Shown: positions 20,476-30,742 of the stretch, piece after piece | Numbering within the stretch: position 1 is the first letter of the stretch | Layout of the letters: every line of letters begins with the position of its first letter | Origin: an uncultured Tateyamaria sp. | GTDB lineage: Bacteria > Pseudomonadota > Alphaproteobacteria > Rhodobacterales > Rhodobacteraceae | Length of the DNA stretch: 64,000 bases | NCBI RefSeq assembly: GCF_947503045.1 | Contig: NZ_CANNCF010000004.1 | Span: forward strand, 186,001 to 250,000 | Direction: 5' to 3' | Position numbers and translations under genes: made by a program | Notes under the pieces: model-generated | Told to the model about the DNA's origin: nothing | What the model saw: only the letters and a program-made list of their open reading frames with translations | Databases searched by the model: none

Positions 20476-21600
20476 ATGCGCGCCGAAATTCAGAACATCG
20501 TGGCCGAGATCGAAAAGTCGGTGGAGTTGCTGGCGCAGCGTCTCGATATGGAAACCGCGCAGCATCGCCTAGAAGAATTCAACGCCCGTGTTGAGGACCC
20601 GAACCTTTGGGACAATCCCGAGGCCGCGCAAAAGCTGATGCGGGATCGCCAGATGCTGGTGGATGCGCTGGACGTGCATCGCCGCATTTCCCAGGATCTG
20701 GCCGATAATATCGAACTGATCGAACTTGGCGAGATGGAAGAAGACGCCGAAGTGGTGGCCGATGCCGAAGGCGCGCTGAAGTCGCTGGCGAAGCTCGCCG
20801 CCCAAAAAGAGCTTGAGGCGCTTCTGGATGGCGAGGCCGACGGCAATGACACCTTCCTCGAGATCAACTCGGGCGCGGGAGGCACTGAATCCTGCGACTG
20901 GGCCTCGATGCTGGCGCGCATGTATGTCCGCTGGGCGGAAAAGAAGGGCTACAAGGTTGAATTGCAGTCTGAGTCGGCCGGTGAAGAGGCGGGGATCAAA
21001 TCCGCAACTTACAAGATCAGTGGCCAGAACGCCTATGGCTGGCTGAAATCGGAATCCGGCGTGCACCGCCTTGTGCGCATCAGCCCGTTTGATTCCGCCG
21101 CCAAGCGCCACACGTCCTTTACCTCGGTTGGGGTCTATCCGGTGGTCGACGACAATATCGAGATCGAGGTGAACCCGGCCGACATCCGTATCGACACCTA
21201 CCGATCCTCCGGGGCGGGTGGTCAGCACGTGAACACCACCGACTCGGCGGTGCGCATCACCCACGCGCCCACCGGAATCGTGGTCACCAGTTCGGAAAAA
21301 TCCCAGCACCAGAACCGCGATATCGCGATGAAGGCGCTGAAATCGCGGCTCTATCAGCTCGAACTCGACCGCCGCAATGCGGCCGTGAACGAGATGCACG
21401 AGAACAAGGGGGATGCGGGTTGGGGCAACCAGATCCGGTCTTACGTGCTGCAGCCCTACCAGATGGTGAAGGACCTGCGCACGAACTTTGAGACCTCCGA
21501 CACCAAGGGTGTGTTGGACGGTGATCTGGACGGGTTCATGGCCGCGACTTTGGCGCTGGACGTGTCGGGCAAAAGCCGGGCCGAAGCGCAAGGCGACTGA
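20476..21600 (+). CDS. prfB: Peptide chain release factor 2
   Basis: [56 protein letters not shown]. Confidence 0.96.
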   Translation: MRAEIQNIVAEIEKSVELLAQRLDMETAQHRLEEFNARVEDPNLWDNPEAAQKLMRDRQMLVDALDVHRRISQDLADNIELIELGEMEEDAEVVADAEGALKSLAKLAAQKELEALLDGEADGNDTFLEINSGAGGTESCDWASMLARMYVRWAEKKGYKVELQSESAGEEAGIKSATYKISGQNAYGWLKSESGVHRLVRISPFDSAAKRHTSFTSVGVYPVVDDNIEIEVNPADIRIDTYRSSGAGGQHVNTTDSAVRITHAPTGIVVTSSEKSQHQNRDIAMKALKSRLYQLELDRRNAAVNEMHENKGDAGWGNQIRSYVLQPYQMVKDLRTNFETSDTKGVLDGDLDGFMAATLALDVSGKSRAEAQGD

Positions 21601-21813
21601 TTGCGCAGCCCTGCGCGGGCCAGTCACGCCGAGGGCTCGGCTTCGCATCCGCTCTCCCTTGATATTGCCAGACAAAACGTCAACCCTGCGGCACGGGACA
21701 TGGCCACATCCACTCAGGCAGGGCTGTCGGCCTTTTCCCGTACGCCATGCGCTCCTCTTGACCGTGCGCGGTGCAGGCGGTGGCAACGGCAAAACCGGAC
21801 CGGGGAGGATGTG

Positions 21814-23238
21814 ATGATCGAAGCAGGAGCCCTCGCGCTGCGCGCGCATATGGATGCGGGCGACATCACGGCAAGCGATGTGATGGCCTTGACCCTGGCG
21901 CGGATCGAGGCGGCCAATGGCACTGTGAATGCGATTGTGTCCCTGCGGGACGCCGATGCGCTGATGGCAGAGGCTGCGACGGCGGATGCCAGCCCGAACC
22001 GGGGCTGGTTGCATGGCATTCCCATGGCCATCAAGGATCTCGCCAATGCCAAAGGCTTGCCCACCTCGATGGGGTCGCCGCTGTTTGCAGGCACGGTTGC
22101 ACCGCAGGACGATGTGTCAATCGCCCGGTTGCGCGCGGCGGGTGCGATTTTCATTGGCAAGACAAACACACCGGAATTCGGGCTTGGCTCGCACAGCATC
22201 AACCCGGTTTTTGGCGCCACGCGCAATCCCTATGATCGAACGCGCAGTGCCGGTGGGTCGTCGGGCGGGGCAGGGGTGGCGTTGGCCTGCGGCATGCTCA
22301 GCCTTGCGGATGGGTCGGACATGATGGGGTCCTTGCGCAATCCGGCGGGGTGGAACAACGTCTATGGGATGCGGCCCAGTTGGGGGGTGGTGCCGTCCGA
22401 ACCGGTGGGCGACAATTTCCTGCATCAACTCGCCACCAACGGGCCGATGGCGCGCAACCCGCGTGATCTGGCGGCACTGCTGGATACTATGGCGGGCCCC
22501 GATCCGCGCCAGCCGCACGGTGTCGCACAGCCCCCGAGTCTGCCACAGATAACCGGCGGTGCTACTGGCATGCGCATCGGCTGGCTGGGGGATTGGGGCG
22601 GCGCATTGCCGATGGAGCCCGGGGTGCTCGCGCTGTGCGAGAGCGCGCTCAACAGCATGGGCGATCTATGTGTGACGGTTGAGCCGCTGGCTGCCCCCTT
22701 TGACCGCGATGCGTTGTGGGAGGCGTGGATCACCCTGCGCAGCTGGTCCGTGTGCGGCGGGCTGGCCGATATCCATGCCGATCCCGCGCGGCGTGATCAC
22801 CTCAAGGACACTGCCATTTGGGAGATCGAGCGGGGCCTTGCGCTGTCGGCGATGGAGGTGCACCGCGCCAGCGTGATCCGCTCGGACTGGTTCAAGGCGG
22901 CCGCTGACCTGTTTGACCATTATGACGTGCTGGCGCTGCCATCAGCGCAAATGTGGCCCTTTGACGTCGACATCGACTGGCCCCGCGAGATTGCGGGAAC
23001 GACGATGGACACCTATCATAGATGGATGGAGGTGGTGATTGCCGCCAGCCTGATTGGCCTGCCTGCGGTCTGTGTGCCGGCAGGGTTTGGCGGGCCGCAC
23101 GATCTGCCCATGGGTCTGCAACTGATCGGGCGGCGCGGCAGTGACGCAAAGCTGCTGCGGCTGGCTGAGGCCTGGCATGGCGCCACGGACTGGCCGGACC
23201 GCAGACCACCAAAACTGCAAGAAGGGGCCAACGGATGA
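21814..23238 (+). CDS. Amidase (amidase signature family)
   Basis: GIPMAIKDLANAKGLPTSMGSPLFAG; RSAGGSSGGAGVALACGM. Confidence 0.93.
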   Translation: MIEAGALALRAHMDAGDITASDVMALTLARIEAANGTVNAIVSLRDADALMAEAATADASPNRGWLHGIPMAIKDLANAKGLPTSMGSPLFAGTVAPQDDVSIARLRAAGAIFIGKTNTPEFGLGSHSINPVFGATRNPYDRTRSAGGSSGGAGVALACGMLSLADGSDMMGSLRNPAGWNNVYGMRPSWGVVPSEPVGDNFLHQLATNGPMARNPRDLAALLDTMAGPDPRQPHGVAQPPSLPQITGGATGMRIGWLGDWGGALPMEPGVLALCESALNSMGDLCVTVEPLAAPFDRDALWEAWITLRSWSVCGGLADIHADPARRDHLKDTAIWEIERGLALSAMEVHRASVIRSDWFKAAADLFDHYDVLALPSAQMWPFDVDIDWPREIAGTTMDTYHRWMEVVIAASLIGLPAVCVPAGFGGPHDLPMGLQLIGRRGSDAKLLRLAEAWHGATDWPDRRPPKLQEGANG

Positions 23239-24026
23239 CACAGAGCAATCCCTATCCTGACCTGCCCGCAGGCGTGCCGCCGTTTCACGCGCCTCCCGAA
23301 GGGTTCGTGGCGCGGGCCTTGCGTCTGGGCTGGGCCGATTTCCGGGCGCGACCGGGCTTTGGTCTGCTGGCTGGTGCGGCGGCAGTGCTGGCCGGGTGGC
23401 TCCTGCTGGGGCTGACGCTCTGGGCCGGGCACACGTTCTGGCTGATCCTGGCGGTCTTTGGCTTTCCTCTGGTCGCCCCGCTCTGTGCGCTTGGCACTTA
23501 CGAAGTGTCGCGCCGTCTGGGGGCGGGTGAGCCGGTGAGCCTTGGCGCCGTACTGCACCGTCTGCGGATCGAGCGGGGGCGGCAGATCCCGTGGCTGTCG
23601 ATGCTGATGGTGGTGGGGCTGCTGTTCTGGTTCTTCCTTGGGCACATGATCTTTGCCCTGTTTCTGGGGCTGAAGCCGATGGTGAATGTCACGACCTCGC
23701 TCGATGTCTTTCTCAGCGCCGACGGGCTGATGATGATGGCGCTTGGCACGGTGGTGGGCGGGCTGTTCGCCTATCTGTTTTATGCGATGTGCGTGCTCGG
23801 CCTGCCGCTCTTGCTGGCGCGCGAAGTGGATTACATGACGGCAATCCTGACTAGCATGGGCCATGTGCGCAATCATCCAAAAGCGATGCTGCTCTGGGCT
23901 GTGGTGATCGTGGTGCTGCTGGGTCTGGCGATGCTGCCGGGCCTGCTGGGGCTGTTGATCATCCTGCCCTGGCTGGGCCACGCCTCCTGGCATGTCTATG
24001 CCCAGATGGCGGCCGGTGCGCGTTAA
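23235..24026 (+). CDS. DUF2189-like integral membrane protein
   Basis: Multiple TM segments, W-ADFRARPGFGLLAGAAAVLAG; start overlaps the amidase stop. Confidence 0.75.
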   Translation: MTQSNPYPDLPAGVPPFHAPPEGFVARALRLGWADFRARPGFGLLAGAAAVLAGWLLLGLTLWAGHTFWLILAVFGFPLVAPLCALGTYEVSRRLGAGEPVSLGAVLHRLRIERGRQIPWLSMLMVVGLLFWFFLGHMIFALFLGLKPMVNVTTSLDVFLSADGLMMMALGTVVGGLFAYLFYAMCVLGLPLLLAREVDYMTAILTSMGHVRNHPKAMLLWAVVIVVLLGLAMLPGLLGLLIILPWLGHASWHVYAQMAAGAR

Positions 24027-24241
24027 AGCGGGGTCTCGCGACCCATTGCGATCAAGGCCGCACGCAAGCAAGCCGTGTCAGGATGCCCTATTTCCAGCGC
24101 AAAAACATGTGCATGGGTGAGGTAAAAACCGCGCGCATCCTCGGTCTCGGCGCCATCCGCTGCCGTCTGGTACAGGGTCACCAACGCGTGCAGATCACCC
24201 GAGGCATGCGCGGCCAGCAGCCGCGTGTCCAGATCGCTCAT
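24023..24241 (-). CDS. Small hypothetical protein translationally coupled to Rieske oxygenase gene
   Basis: MSDLDTRLLAAHASGDLHALVTLYQTAADGAETEDARGFYLTHAHVFALEIGHPDTACLRAALIAMGRETPL; ATG overlaps upstream stop. Confidence 0.6.
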   Translation of the reverse strand: MSDLDTRLLAAHASGDLHALVTLYQTAADGAETEDARGFYLTHAHVFALEIGHPDTACLRAALIAMGRETPL

Positions 24242-25392
24242 TCCGCCGCGTGATCGATTGCGCGGTGCAGGGCCATGTGCTCGGCCACCCAATCGTGGAA
24301 CAAATGGGTCGGCCCGTCCATCGCCGGGGAAAAGCGTCCCCCGTCAAAACCGGGCGCATGACGACCACGCTGCATGCCTTCAACGACAAAGATGTCCTCT
24401 TCGAACACCTCTTTCCACAGGGCGGTGTTTTTGACTCGCAAGGCCGGATCAGTGTCAGGCACGGCATAGAACAGATGCACATTCTCTACAGTTTCACCGG
24501 GCCCATGAGGAACCAGAATGATCGCAAAGGCATGATCGCGATGCACACCCAACAGCACGTTGGGAAAGGCGGTTATGTATTCTGCCGCCGTGTCCCACTT
24601 GGCGCTCAGCCCTTCGAAATCGGGAAACGTCTGTCCATCCTCGCCCGTTAACTGGCGATAGACGCGGGTGCCCTGACCGGAGAATTGGCCGGGTTGTTCG
24701 ATGTGATAGTGATCCTCAAGCCGGGAATAGCTGTTCAGGCCCGGATGAATCCAAGGCAGGTGATAGCTTTCGCAGTAGTTTTCGGCCGCCAGTTTCCAGT
24801 TGCATTTGACCTCAAGCTGGAAGGCACTGTCCGGCCCCCCATGAAACAGTGGTTTGTCGAACTCGGACCAGCGGGCCAGCAGATCTGCATTGGCCTCTTC
24901 AAACGGCAGGGCCGCGCCGGACAGGTTGATCCACACTACGCCCAGCCAGATATGGCTGCGCACTTCGATCAGCCCCAGCAGGTCGCGGTCGATTCCCTCT
25001 ACGGTGTTCTGGCCGGGGCCGCCCACATGGGGAGTCGAGACAAGGCGGCCTTCGGTCGAATAGCACCAGCTGTGATAGGGGCAGCGGATCGCCCCTTCGA
25101 TCTTGCGCGGGGCATCGACAAGGATCATGCCGCGGTGACGGCAGGTGTTGTGAAAGACGCGCACCTGTCCCGCACGGTCGCGGATCAGCAACAGCGGCAT
25201 GCCGAGAAAAGTCAGGGGTTTGGCATCGCCCGGTTCGGGCACATCGGCGGCTGCGGCCAGACCGGACCAGCCCGCCATCAACAGCGCGCTGCGCTCTTCC
25301 TCAAAGACAACCGGGTCAATGTAGTGGGCATTGGGCAATCCACGGGCCACATGGATCGGCTGACGCACGGCGTCGAGGTCGGTGTGGGACAT
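24238..25392 (-). CDS. Aromatic ring-hydroxylating dioxygenase alpha subunit (Rieske)
   Basis: NTCRHRGMIL...CPYHSWCYSTEGRL Rieske cluster ligands; NWKLAAENYCESYHLPWIHP. Confidence 0.93.
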   Translation of the reverse strand: MSHTDLDAVRQPIHVARGLPNAHYIDPVVFEEERSALLMAGWSGLAAAADVPEPGDAKPLTFLGMPLLLIRDRAGQVRVFHNTCRHRGMILVDAPRKIEGAIRCPYHSWCYSTEGRLVSTPHVGGPGQNTVEGIDRDLLGLIEVRSHIWLGVVWINLSGAALPFEEANADLLARWSEFDKPLFHGGPDSAFQLEVKCNWKLAAENYCESYHLPWIHPGLNSYSRLEDHYHIEQPGQFSGQGTRVYRQLTGEDGQTFPDFEGLSAKWDTAAEYITAFPNVLLGVHRDHAFAIILVPHGPGETVENVHLFYAVPDTDPALRVKNTALWKEVFEEDIFVVEGMQRGRHAPGFDGGRFSPAMDGPTHLFHDWVAEHMALHRAIDHAAE

Positions 25393-25502
25393 GGCAGGCC
25401 TCCGGATGCTGTTTCAATCAGCATACCGGATGCGTGCGCCGTCATTTGTGCAATTTCGACCAAAACTTCCCATCCCCGACACGGACATGGTGGTCAAAGG
25501 GG

Positions 25503-25946
25503 TTAGCCGTGCAGTTTTTGGCGATCCGCCGGAGATGCCGCAACACGTGGTCCATGATCAACACGGAAGGGAATGACCTTGGCCGTATTGCTGACAACGT
25601 GGTTTTCCATCACGGGCACAGACCGCAAACCTTCGGACAGGGATGTTCCCGAATTTCTATGCTCAACGCGAGTGGGGTTTAGGGCAAGGCGCATGTTGCG
25701 CAATGTTTGAACATCGAATTCAACGACATCACCGACCTCGAAGAACGGCTCCGGCACATCGACCTTTTCGCGTCCCGACAAATAGGCCAGATCACCTTGA
25801 TCCTCGCACCAGATGACTGCCTTCTGGTCAGAAGGATCGCACCACAGTATTATACCAATCATATTTCTACCCAAAGTTGGACTTTTACCATAAAACCCAA
25901 TTTGACCCGTTTGAGATACGGTTAAGTCCGCAACGCACGCTTGCAT
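25503..25946 (-). CDS. Conserved-looking hypothetical protein
   Basis: GIILWCDPSDQKAVIWCEDQGDLAYLSGREKVDVPEPFFEVGDVVEFDVQ; no family named with confidence; internal start chosen. Confidence 0.6.
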   Translation of the reverse strand: MQACVADLTVSQTGQIGFYGKSPTLGRNMIGIILWCDPSDQKAVIWCEDQGDLAYLSGREKVDVPEPFFEVGDVVEFDVQTLRNMRLALNPTRVEHRNSGTSLSEGLRSVPVMENHVVSNTAKVIPFRVDHGPRVAASPADRQKLHG

Positions 25947-26088
25947 TTTGTGTCCACAGGAGTATCGTTTGATTGCGTTTCGCGTCAGCTCTGACGCCAT
26001 GTGGCGTCATTTCGCGAAAGCCAGTGTTTAACGAGCGTCATACACAGACTGTTCTGAAATATGCTGAAAATCGCGAAAAGGGACTAGA

Positions 26089-26886
26089 ATGGCAGATACG
26101 CGCAGATCACCGGCGGAGTTGCGCAGTATGTTTGGTGCCAATCTGCGGCTTCTGGCGGAACCTTACCCTTCGATTTCCGAACTGGCGCGTCAGCTTGGCA
26201 TCAACCGCACGCAATTCAATCGCTATCTGTCCGGCGAGAGTTTTCCGCGCCCGGACGTCCTTGCCCGTATCTGTGCCTTTTTCAAAGTGGACGCGCGCGT
26301 CTTGCTGGAACCCGTGGACACGATCGGGCGGGGCAATGACCCGCTGTCGGGGGCGTTCCTGCGCGATTTCGTCGGGGGCGGTGTGTCCAATATCGATGAA
26401 ACTGTATTTCCGTCGGGCTTTTACCGCTTTTCCCGCCGCAGCTTCATGGCACGCGATCAGTTTGTCAGCGGGCTGGTGCGGGTTTTTCGCGAAGGGAATT
26501 GCACCTTCATCCGCGGTTACGAGGCGCGCGCCGCAATGGCCGCGCAAGGGCTCGGCACTGACAGAACAGCCCGCGAATTTCGCGGGTTGGTCTTGCGCCA
26601 GGAAGACGGCATTGCCGCACTGATTTCGCGCAAGGACGCAATGACCGCTTCGTTCAATTTCCTGAGCCGGGTCACGTCCTTTGAAAACAACTATTGGGTC
26701 GGCTATGTCGCCCGCACCGTGCGCGAAAGTGCTGAGTCAGACCGGGTCGTGCGGATGGTCTATGAGCATCTCGGCACCGGGATCGGCAAGGCCAAGGCCG
26801 CCGGCAAGACGTCAGGCTATTGCGATCTGAACGACCTCCTGCCGTTTCACCAGCGCCTGTTGCAGCCTGACGTGCAGTTCAGTTAA
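26089..26886 (+). CDS. Helix-turn-helix transcriptional regulator (XRE-type)
   Basis: ISELARQLGINRTQFNRYLSGESFPRPDVLARICAFFKVDARVLLEP. Confidence 0.85.
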   Translation: MADTRRSPAELRSMFGANLRLLAEPYPSISELARQLGINRTQFNRYLSGESFPRPDVLARICAFFKVDARVLLEPVDTIGRGNDPLSGAFLRDFVGGGVSNIDETVFPSGFYRFSRRSFMARDQFVSGLVRVFREGNCTFIRGYEARAAMAAQGLGTDRTAREFRGLVLRQEDGIAALISRKDAMTASFNFLSRVTSFENNYWVGYVARTVRESAESDRVVRMVYEHLGTGIGKAKAAGKTSGYCDLNDLLPFHQRLLQPDVQFS

Positions 26887-27443
26887 TCGCCGCGGGGCAG
26901 GGCGGCGACACCGGTGCGCGCCACTTCGATCAATCCAAGCGGACGCATCAGATCGGCAAAGGCGTCGATCTTTTCCGGCGCGCCGGTGATTTCAAAGACA
27001 AAACTTTCCAGCGTGCTGTCCACCACATTGGCGCGAAAGATGTCCGCCAGGCGCAAGGCCTCGACCCGTTGATCACCCTTGCCGGAGACCTTGAACATCG
27101 CCAGTTCCCGCTCGACCGAAGGCCCTTCGACGGTGAGGTCATTGACCTTGTGGACGGATACGATGCGACCTAGCTGCGCCTTGATCTGTTCGATCACCTG
27201 CGGCGTGCCGGTGGTGACGATGGTGATGCGGCTCAGGTGACCCTGATGGTCGACCTCGGCCACGGTCAGGCTTTCGATGTTGTAGCCACGCCCCGAGAAC
27301 AGTCCGATCACACGGGCCAGAACGCCGGGCTCGTTTTCAACCAGCACCGCAAGCGTGTGCTTTTCCTCAACGTCCGAAAAGGTGGGGCGCAGGTTGTAGG
27401 CGGAATGGCTCGTGGAGCCTTTTTTGAGTTTTAGGGCTGACAT
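26883..27443 (-). CDS. ilvH: Acetolactate synthase small subunit
   Basis: HTLAVLVENEPGVLARVIGLFSGRGYNIESLTVAEVDHQGHLSRITIVTTG. Confidence 0.95.
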   Translation of the reverse strand: MSALKLKKGSTSHSAYNLRPTFSDVEEKHTLAVLVENEPGVLARVIGLFSGRGYNIESLTVAEVDHQGHLSRITIVTTGTPQVIEQIKAQLGRIVSVHKVNDLTVEGPSVERELAMFKVSGKGDQRVEALRLADIFRANVVDSTLESFVFEITGAPEKIDAFADLMRPLGLIEVARTGVAALPRGD

Positions 27444-27452
27444 TTGCTTTTC

Positions 27453-27680
27453 CTAGTTTCTCCAACTTTGCCCGAGGGCTTCGTCAAACACATTTTCGGC
27501 AGCTTCCATTGAGCCTTCAGTTGAGCGGAATTCGAACAAGTTTCTGTGACCGTTGCTTTGACACCAAGAGACAAAATCATAGAAATCGGGAATTGCATTC
27601 TGCCCATGTTCCACACCTGTCTCGCGTGCCCAATCAAGGGCAAGCGAACGTATCATTTTGAGCGCGTCAGCTTTTTTCAT
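27453..27680 (-). CDS. Small hypothetical protein encoded between ilvI and ilvH
   Basis: 75-aa ORF starting just after the ilvI stop; MKKADALKMIRSLALDWARETGVEHGQNAIPDFYDFVSWC... Confidence 0.6.
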   Translation of the reverse strand: MKKADALKMIRSLALDWARETGVEHGQNAIPDFYDFVSWCQSNGHRNLFEFRSTEGSMEAAENVFDEALGQSWRN

Positions 27681-27682
27681 TG

Positions 27683-29434
27683 TTAAACCAACACACTCCC
27701 CTTGGCGTCGATCACGCCCTGCGTTTCCGCCTCGCCCAGCAGCATCTCGTTATGCGCCTTGCCCGATGGGATCATGGGGAAGCAGTTCTCGTGCTTTTCC
27801 ACCAGACAGTCGAACAACACCGGGCCGTCGTGGTTGATCATCTCCATGATTGCGTCGTCCAGATCATCCGGGTCGGAACACAGGATTCCCTTGGCCCCAA
27901 AGGCGTCGGCCAGCTTCACGAAATCGGGCAGGCTCTCGGACCACGAATGCGAGTAGCGCTCGCCATGCAGCAATTCCTGCCACTGGCGCACCATACCAAG
28001 GCGTTCGTTGTTCAGGATGAACTGTTTGACGGGCAGGTTGAACTGCATCGCCGTGCCCAGTTCCTGCATGTTCATCAGCCACGAGGCCTCACCCGCCACG
28101 TTGATCACCAGCGCATCCGGATGGCCCATCTGCACCCCGATGGAGGCGGGGAATCCATAGCCCATCGTGCCAAGCCCCCCGGAGGTCATCCAGCGGTTTG
28201 GGTCTTCAAAGTTCAGGTATTGCGCAGCCCACATCTGGTGCTGACCGACCTCGGTGCAGATGTAACGGTCGTGATCCTTCGTCAGCGCCTCAAGGCGGGA
28301 CAGGGCGTATTGCGGCTTGATCACCTTGCCCTTCTGTTCGAACTTGAGGCAGTTGATCTTTTTCCACTCATCAATCCGCGCCCACCACTTGTCCAGGGCC
28401 TCCGCGTTGGTCTTGCGCCCGCGCGATTTCCACACCTTCAAAACGTCCTCAAGCACGTGGGCCACGTCGCCGACAATCGGGATGTCCGCCTTGATCACCT
28501 TGTTGATCGAGGACGGATCGATGTCGATATGCGCCTTTTTGGACTTGGGTGAAAACGCATCGATGCGCCCCGTGATCCGGTCGTCAAAACGGGCGCCGAT
28601 ATTAATCATCAGATCGCAGTCGTGCATCGCCATATTGGCTTCGTAAAGACCATGCATACCCAGCATGCCGATCCATTTCTCGCCCGAAGCAGGATAACAG
28701 CCGAGCCCCATCAGGGTCGATGTGATGGGAAAGCCGGTTGCCTCCACCAGCTCGCGCAAGAGCTGACTGGCGGCAGGGCCGGAATTGATCACGCCGCCGC
28801 CGGTATAAAAGATCGGACGCTTGGCGGTCTCAAGGGCGGCCACCAGTTCGGTGATCGCTTCCATATCGCCCTTGACCTGCGGTTTGTAGTGCGAGGTCGA
28901 AGGTTTCTTGGGCTGATAGGTGCCGGTGGCGAATTGCACGTCCTTGGGGATGTCGACCAGAACCGGGCCGGGGCGCCCCGCAGTCGCCACGTGAAAGGCC
29001 TCGTGCAGTACGCCCGACAGCTTGTCGGTCTCTTTCACCAGCCAGTTGTGTTTCGTGCAGGGGCGGGTGATGCCCACGGTGTCGGCCTCCTGAAAGGCGT
29101 CCGAGCCGATCATGAAGGTGGGCACTTGGCCCGTCAGAACGATGATCGGGATACTGTCCATCAGCGCGTCCGTCAGACCCGTCACCGCATTGGTGGCACC
29201 GGGACCTGAGGTCACCAGACACACGCCCGGCTTGCCGGTGGCACGTGCATAGCCTTCGGCGGCGTGCACTGCGCCCTGTTCATGGCGCACAAGGATGTGG
29301 CGGATAGAGTTCTGCTGAAAGACCTCGTCGTAAATGGGTAGCACGGCCCCTCCGGGGTATCCGAATACCGTGTCCACACCCTGATCAATCAGGGCCTGAA
29401 CCACCATTTTCGCTCCGGTCATTTGACGTGTCAT
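27683..29434 (-). CDS. ilvI: Acetolactate synthase large subunit
   Basis: TGAKMVVQALIDQGVDTVFGYPGGAVLPIYDEVF; ThDP-binding GLGTMGYGFPASIG; followed by ilvH. Confidence 0.95.
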   Translation of the reverse strand: MTRQMTGAKMVVQALIDQGVDTVFGYPGGAVLPIYDEVFQQNSIRHILVRHEQGAVHAAEGYARATGKPGVCLVTSGPGATNAVTGLTDALMDSIPIIVLTGQVPTFMIGSDAFQEADTVGITRPCTKHNWLVKETDKLSGVLHEAFHVATAGRPGPVLVDIPKDVQFATGTYQPKKPSTSHYKPQVKGDMEAITELVAALETAKRPIFYTGGGVINSGPAASQLLRELVEATGFPITSTLMGLGCYPASGEKWIGMLGMHGLYEANMAMHDCDLMINIGARFDDRITGRIDAFSPKSKKAHIDIDPSSINKVIKADIPIVGDVAHVLEDVLKVWKSRGRKTNAEALDKWWARIDEWKKINCLKFEQKGKVIKPQYALSRLEALTKDHDRYICTEVGQHQMWAAQYLNFEDPNRWMTSGGLGTMGYGFPASIGVQMGHPDALVINVAGEASWLMNMQELGTAMQFNLPVKQFILNNERLGMVRQWQELLHGERYSHSWSESLPDFVKLADAFGAKGILCSDPDDLDDAIMEMINHDGPVLFDCLVEKHENCFPMIPSGKAHNEMLLGEAETQGVIDAKGSVLV

Positions 29435-29470
29435 ATCCGCGCGCTCCGCGTTTTTCGGTTTCGTTCAAGC

Positions 29471-29497
29471 AAAAAAAAGCCCCCGGGTTTCGGAGGC
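29471..29497 (-). terminator. Intrinsic terminator in ilvI leader (candidate attenuator)
   Basis: Minus strand GCCTCCG-AAACC-CGGGGGC-TTTTTTTT. Confidence 0.85.
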
Positions 29498-29522
29498 GCA
29501 TGGGGATCGTTCTGGAGTTCCG

Positions 29523-29570
29523 TTACCGGCCCATGCGCGTGTACCTGTTGATGACGACAAGTAGTGTCAT
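29523..29570 (-). CDS. Candidate ilv leader peptide MTLLVVINRYTRMGR
   Basis: ATG ACA CTA CTT GTC GTC ATC AAC ... TAA: Leu-Leu-Val-Val-Ile run directly upstream of a terminator and ilvI. Confidence 0.8.
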   Translation of the reverse strand: MTLLVVINRYTRMGR

Positions 29571-29934
29571 TGACCCATCGGCCCTTTCGTTGCGTGAGCG
29601 GACATTATGCGGGGGGAAAATGGGCGTCAACAGGCAAACGCCCGAAAAAAGTGTCTCGAGGGCAGAATATTTTGACATTATGTTGCGCAAGATACGCTTT
29701 TGTCGCAAGAACCGTAAATTCAGGCGGTGATGTGCCCGACTTGCCCACGGTCAGGAGCCATTCACCCCGCGTCACAGGCGCCAAATCCGGTAAATTTCAG
29801 GGGTTTGGGCCATGCACCGAAGTGGGGTTCACATTACAAGTTTCCGGCACTGCCAAGATGAAGCGGATTTGGTGTCTTGTCGAATTGACAGGTTGCCTGT
29901 CAAGCCACTGGTGCAGGATGAGCGGGTCGTGACC

Positions 29935-30693
29935 CTAGCGGCTGTCCGTTCCGCCTGCCATTTTCCGGATGTCAGCCCCTGCGGTCACCGCCAGATGCTG
30001 GATTTCCTCGGCCAGCGACTTGAACTCGACCGCGATCACGCCAAGGCCGCGCCCGGCATCGCCAACCCGCGCCGCCTCGACCGAGGCGTTCAGCGACACA
30101 AGCCGTACATGCTTGCCGATATGTTCGAGCCGCGTGAGGGTTCTGGAAATGGCGGCTGCGGCGGACTTGGCGGCCATGACCTCTTGATGCCGGTTCTCGT
30201 CGAGATGGGCCCAAAGGCCGTCGCAAAACCCGGTCACCTTCTCAAAAAAACCACTGCGGCCATAGGCCTTGTGCGCCTCAAGTGCGACGCCAAGGTCGGT
30301 CTGATTGTCCGTCTCTGCCGCGCGCAGGATGTCACCTGTCAGATCGCGCGTGCGCCGGAAGGCGGCAACCGCGTCCGGGTTTGCAGCGCCATGCTCTGCA
30401 ATCCATGTGCAGATTTCCGACGGCACCTCGTCAAGCGGGTCGCGCCCGGTCAGGATGGTGCAGAGCCGGTCCATTTCGTCAAATTGTTCCCGCACCACCC
30501 CACGCCAACCGGCCCGCGTCTTGTCATCCTCGGGATGCGTCGGGTGGGGGCGGTAGAGATAGGTTGCAAACAATGCCACGCGAATGGTCTTGGCCCGCGA
30601 CGTCGCGATCAGATCAATCGCGGTCCGCCGCTGCGCAAACAGGGCAGCGGGATCATCAGGCGGGGCTGTGTCAAAGCGGGGCATCTGTGTCAT
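29935..30693 (-). CDS. Soluble methyl-accepting chemotaxis-like protein
   Basis: IGKHVRLVSLNASVEAARVGDAGRGLGVIAVEFKSLAEEIQHLA resembles the MCP signalling hairpin. Confidence 0.75.
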   Translation of the reverse strand: MTQMPRFDTAPPDDPAALFAQRRTAIDLIATSRAKTIRVALFATYLYRPHPTHPEDDKTRAGWRGVVREQFDEMDRLCTILTGRDPLDEVPSEICTWIAEHGAANPDAVAAFRRTRDLTGDILRAAETDNQTDLGVALEAHKAYGRSGFFEKVTGFCDGLWAHLDENRHQEVMAAKSAAAAISRTLTRLEHIGKHVRLVSLNASVEAARVGDAGRGLGVIAVEFKSLAEEIQHLAVTAGADIRKMAGGTDSR

Positions 30694-30742
30694 GGGCGGA
30701 CACTACCGTCAGTGCTGTAAACAAACCGTTATCCGCGCCCCA

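Noticed and set aside
20476-20580. Programmed +1 frameshift in prfB as in E. coli
   Set aside because: The RF2 frame is continuous from ATG 20476 with no in-frame TGA at the expected position.
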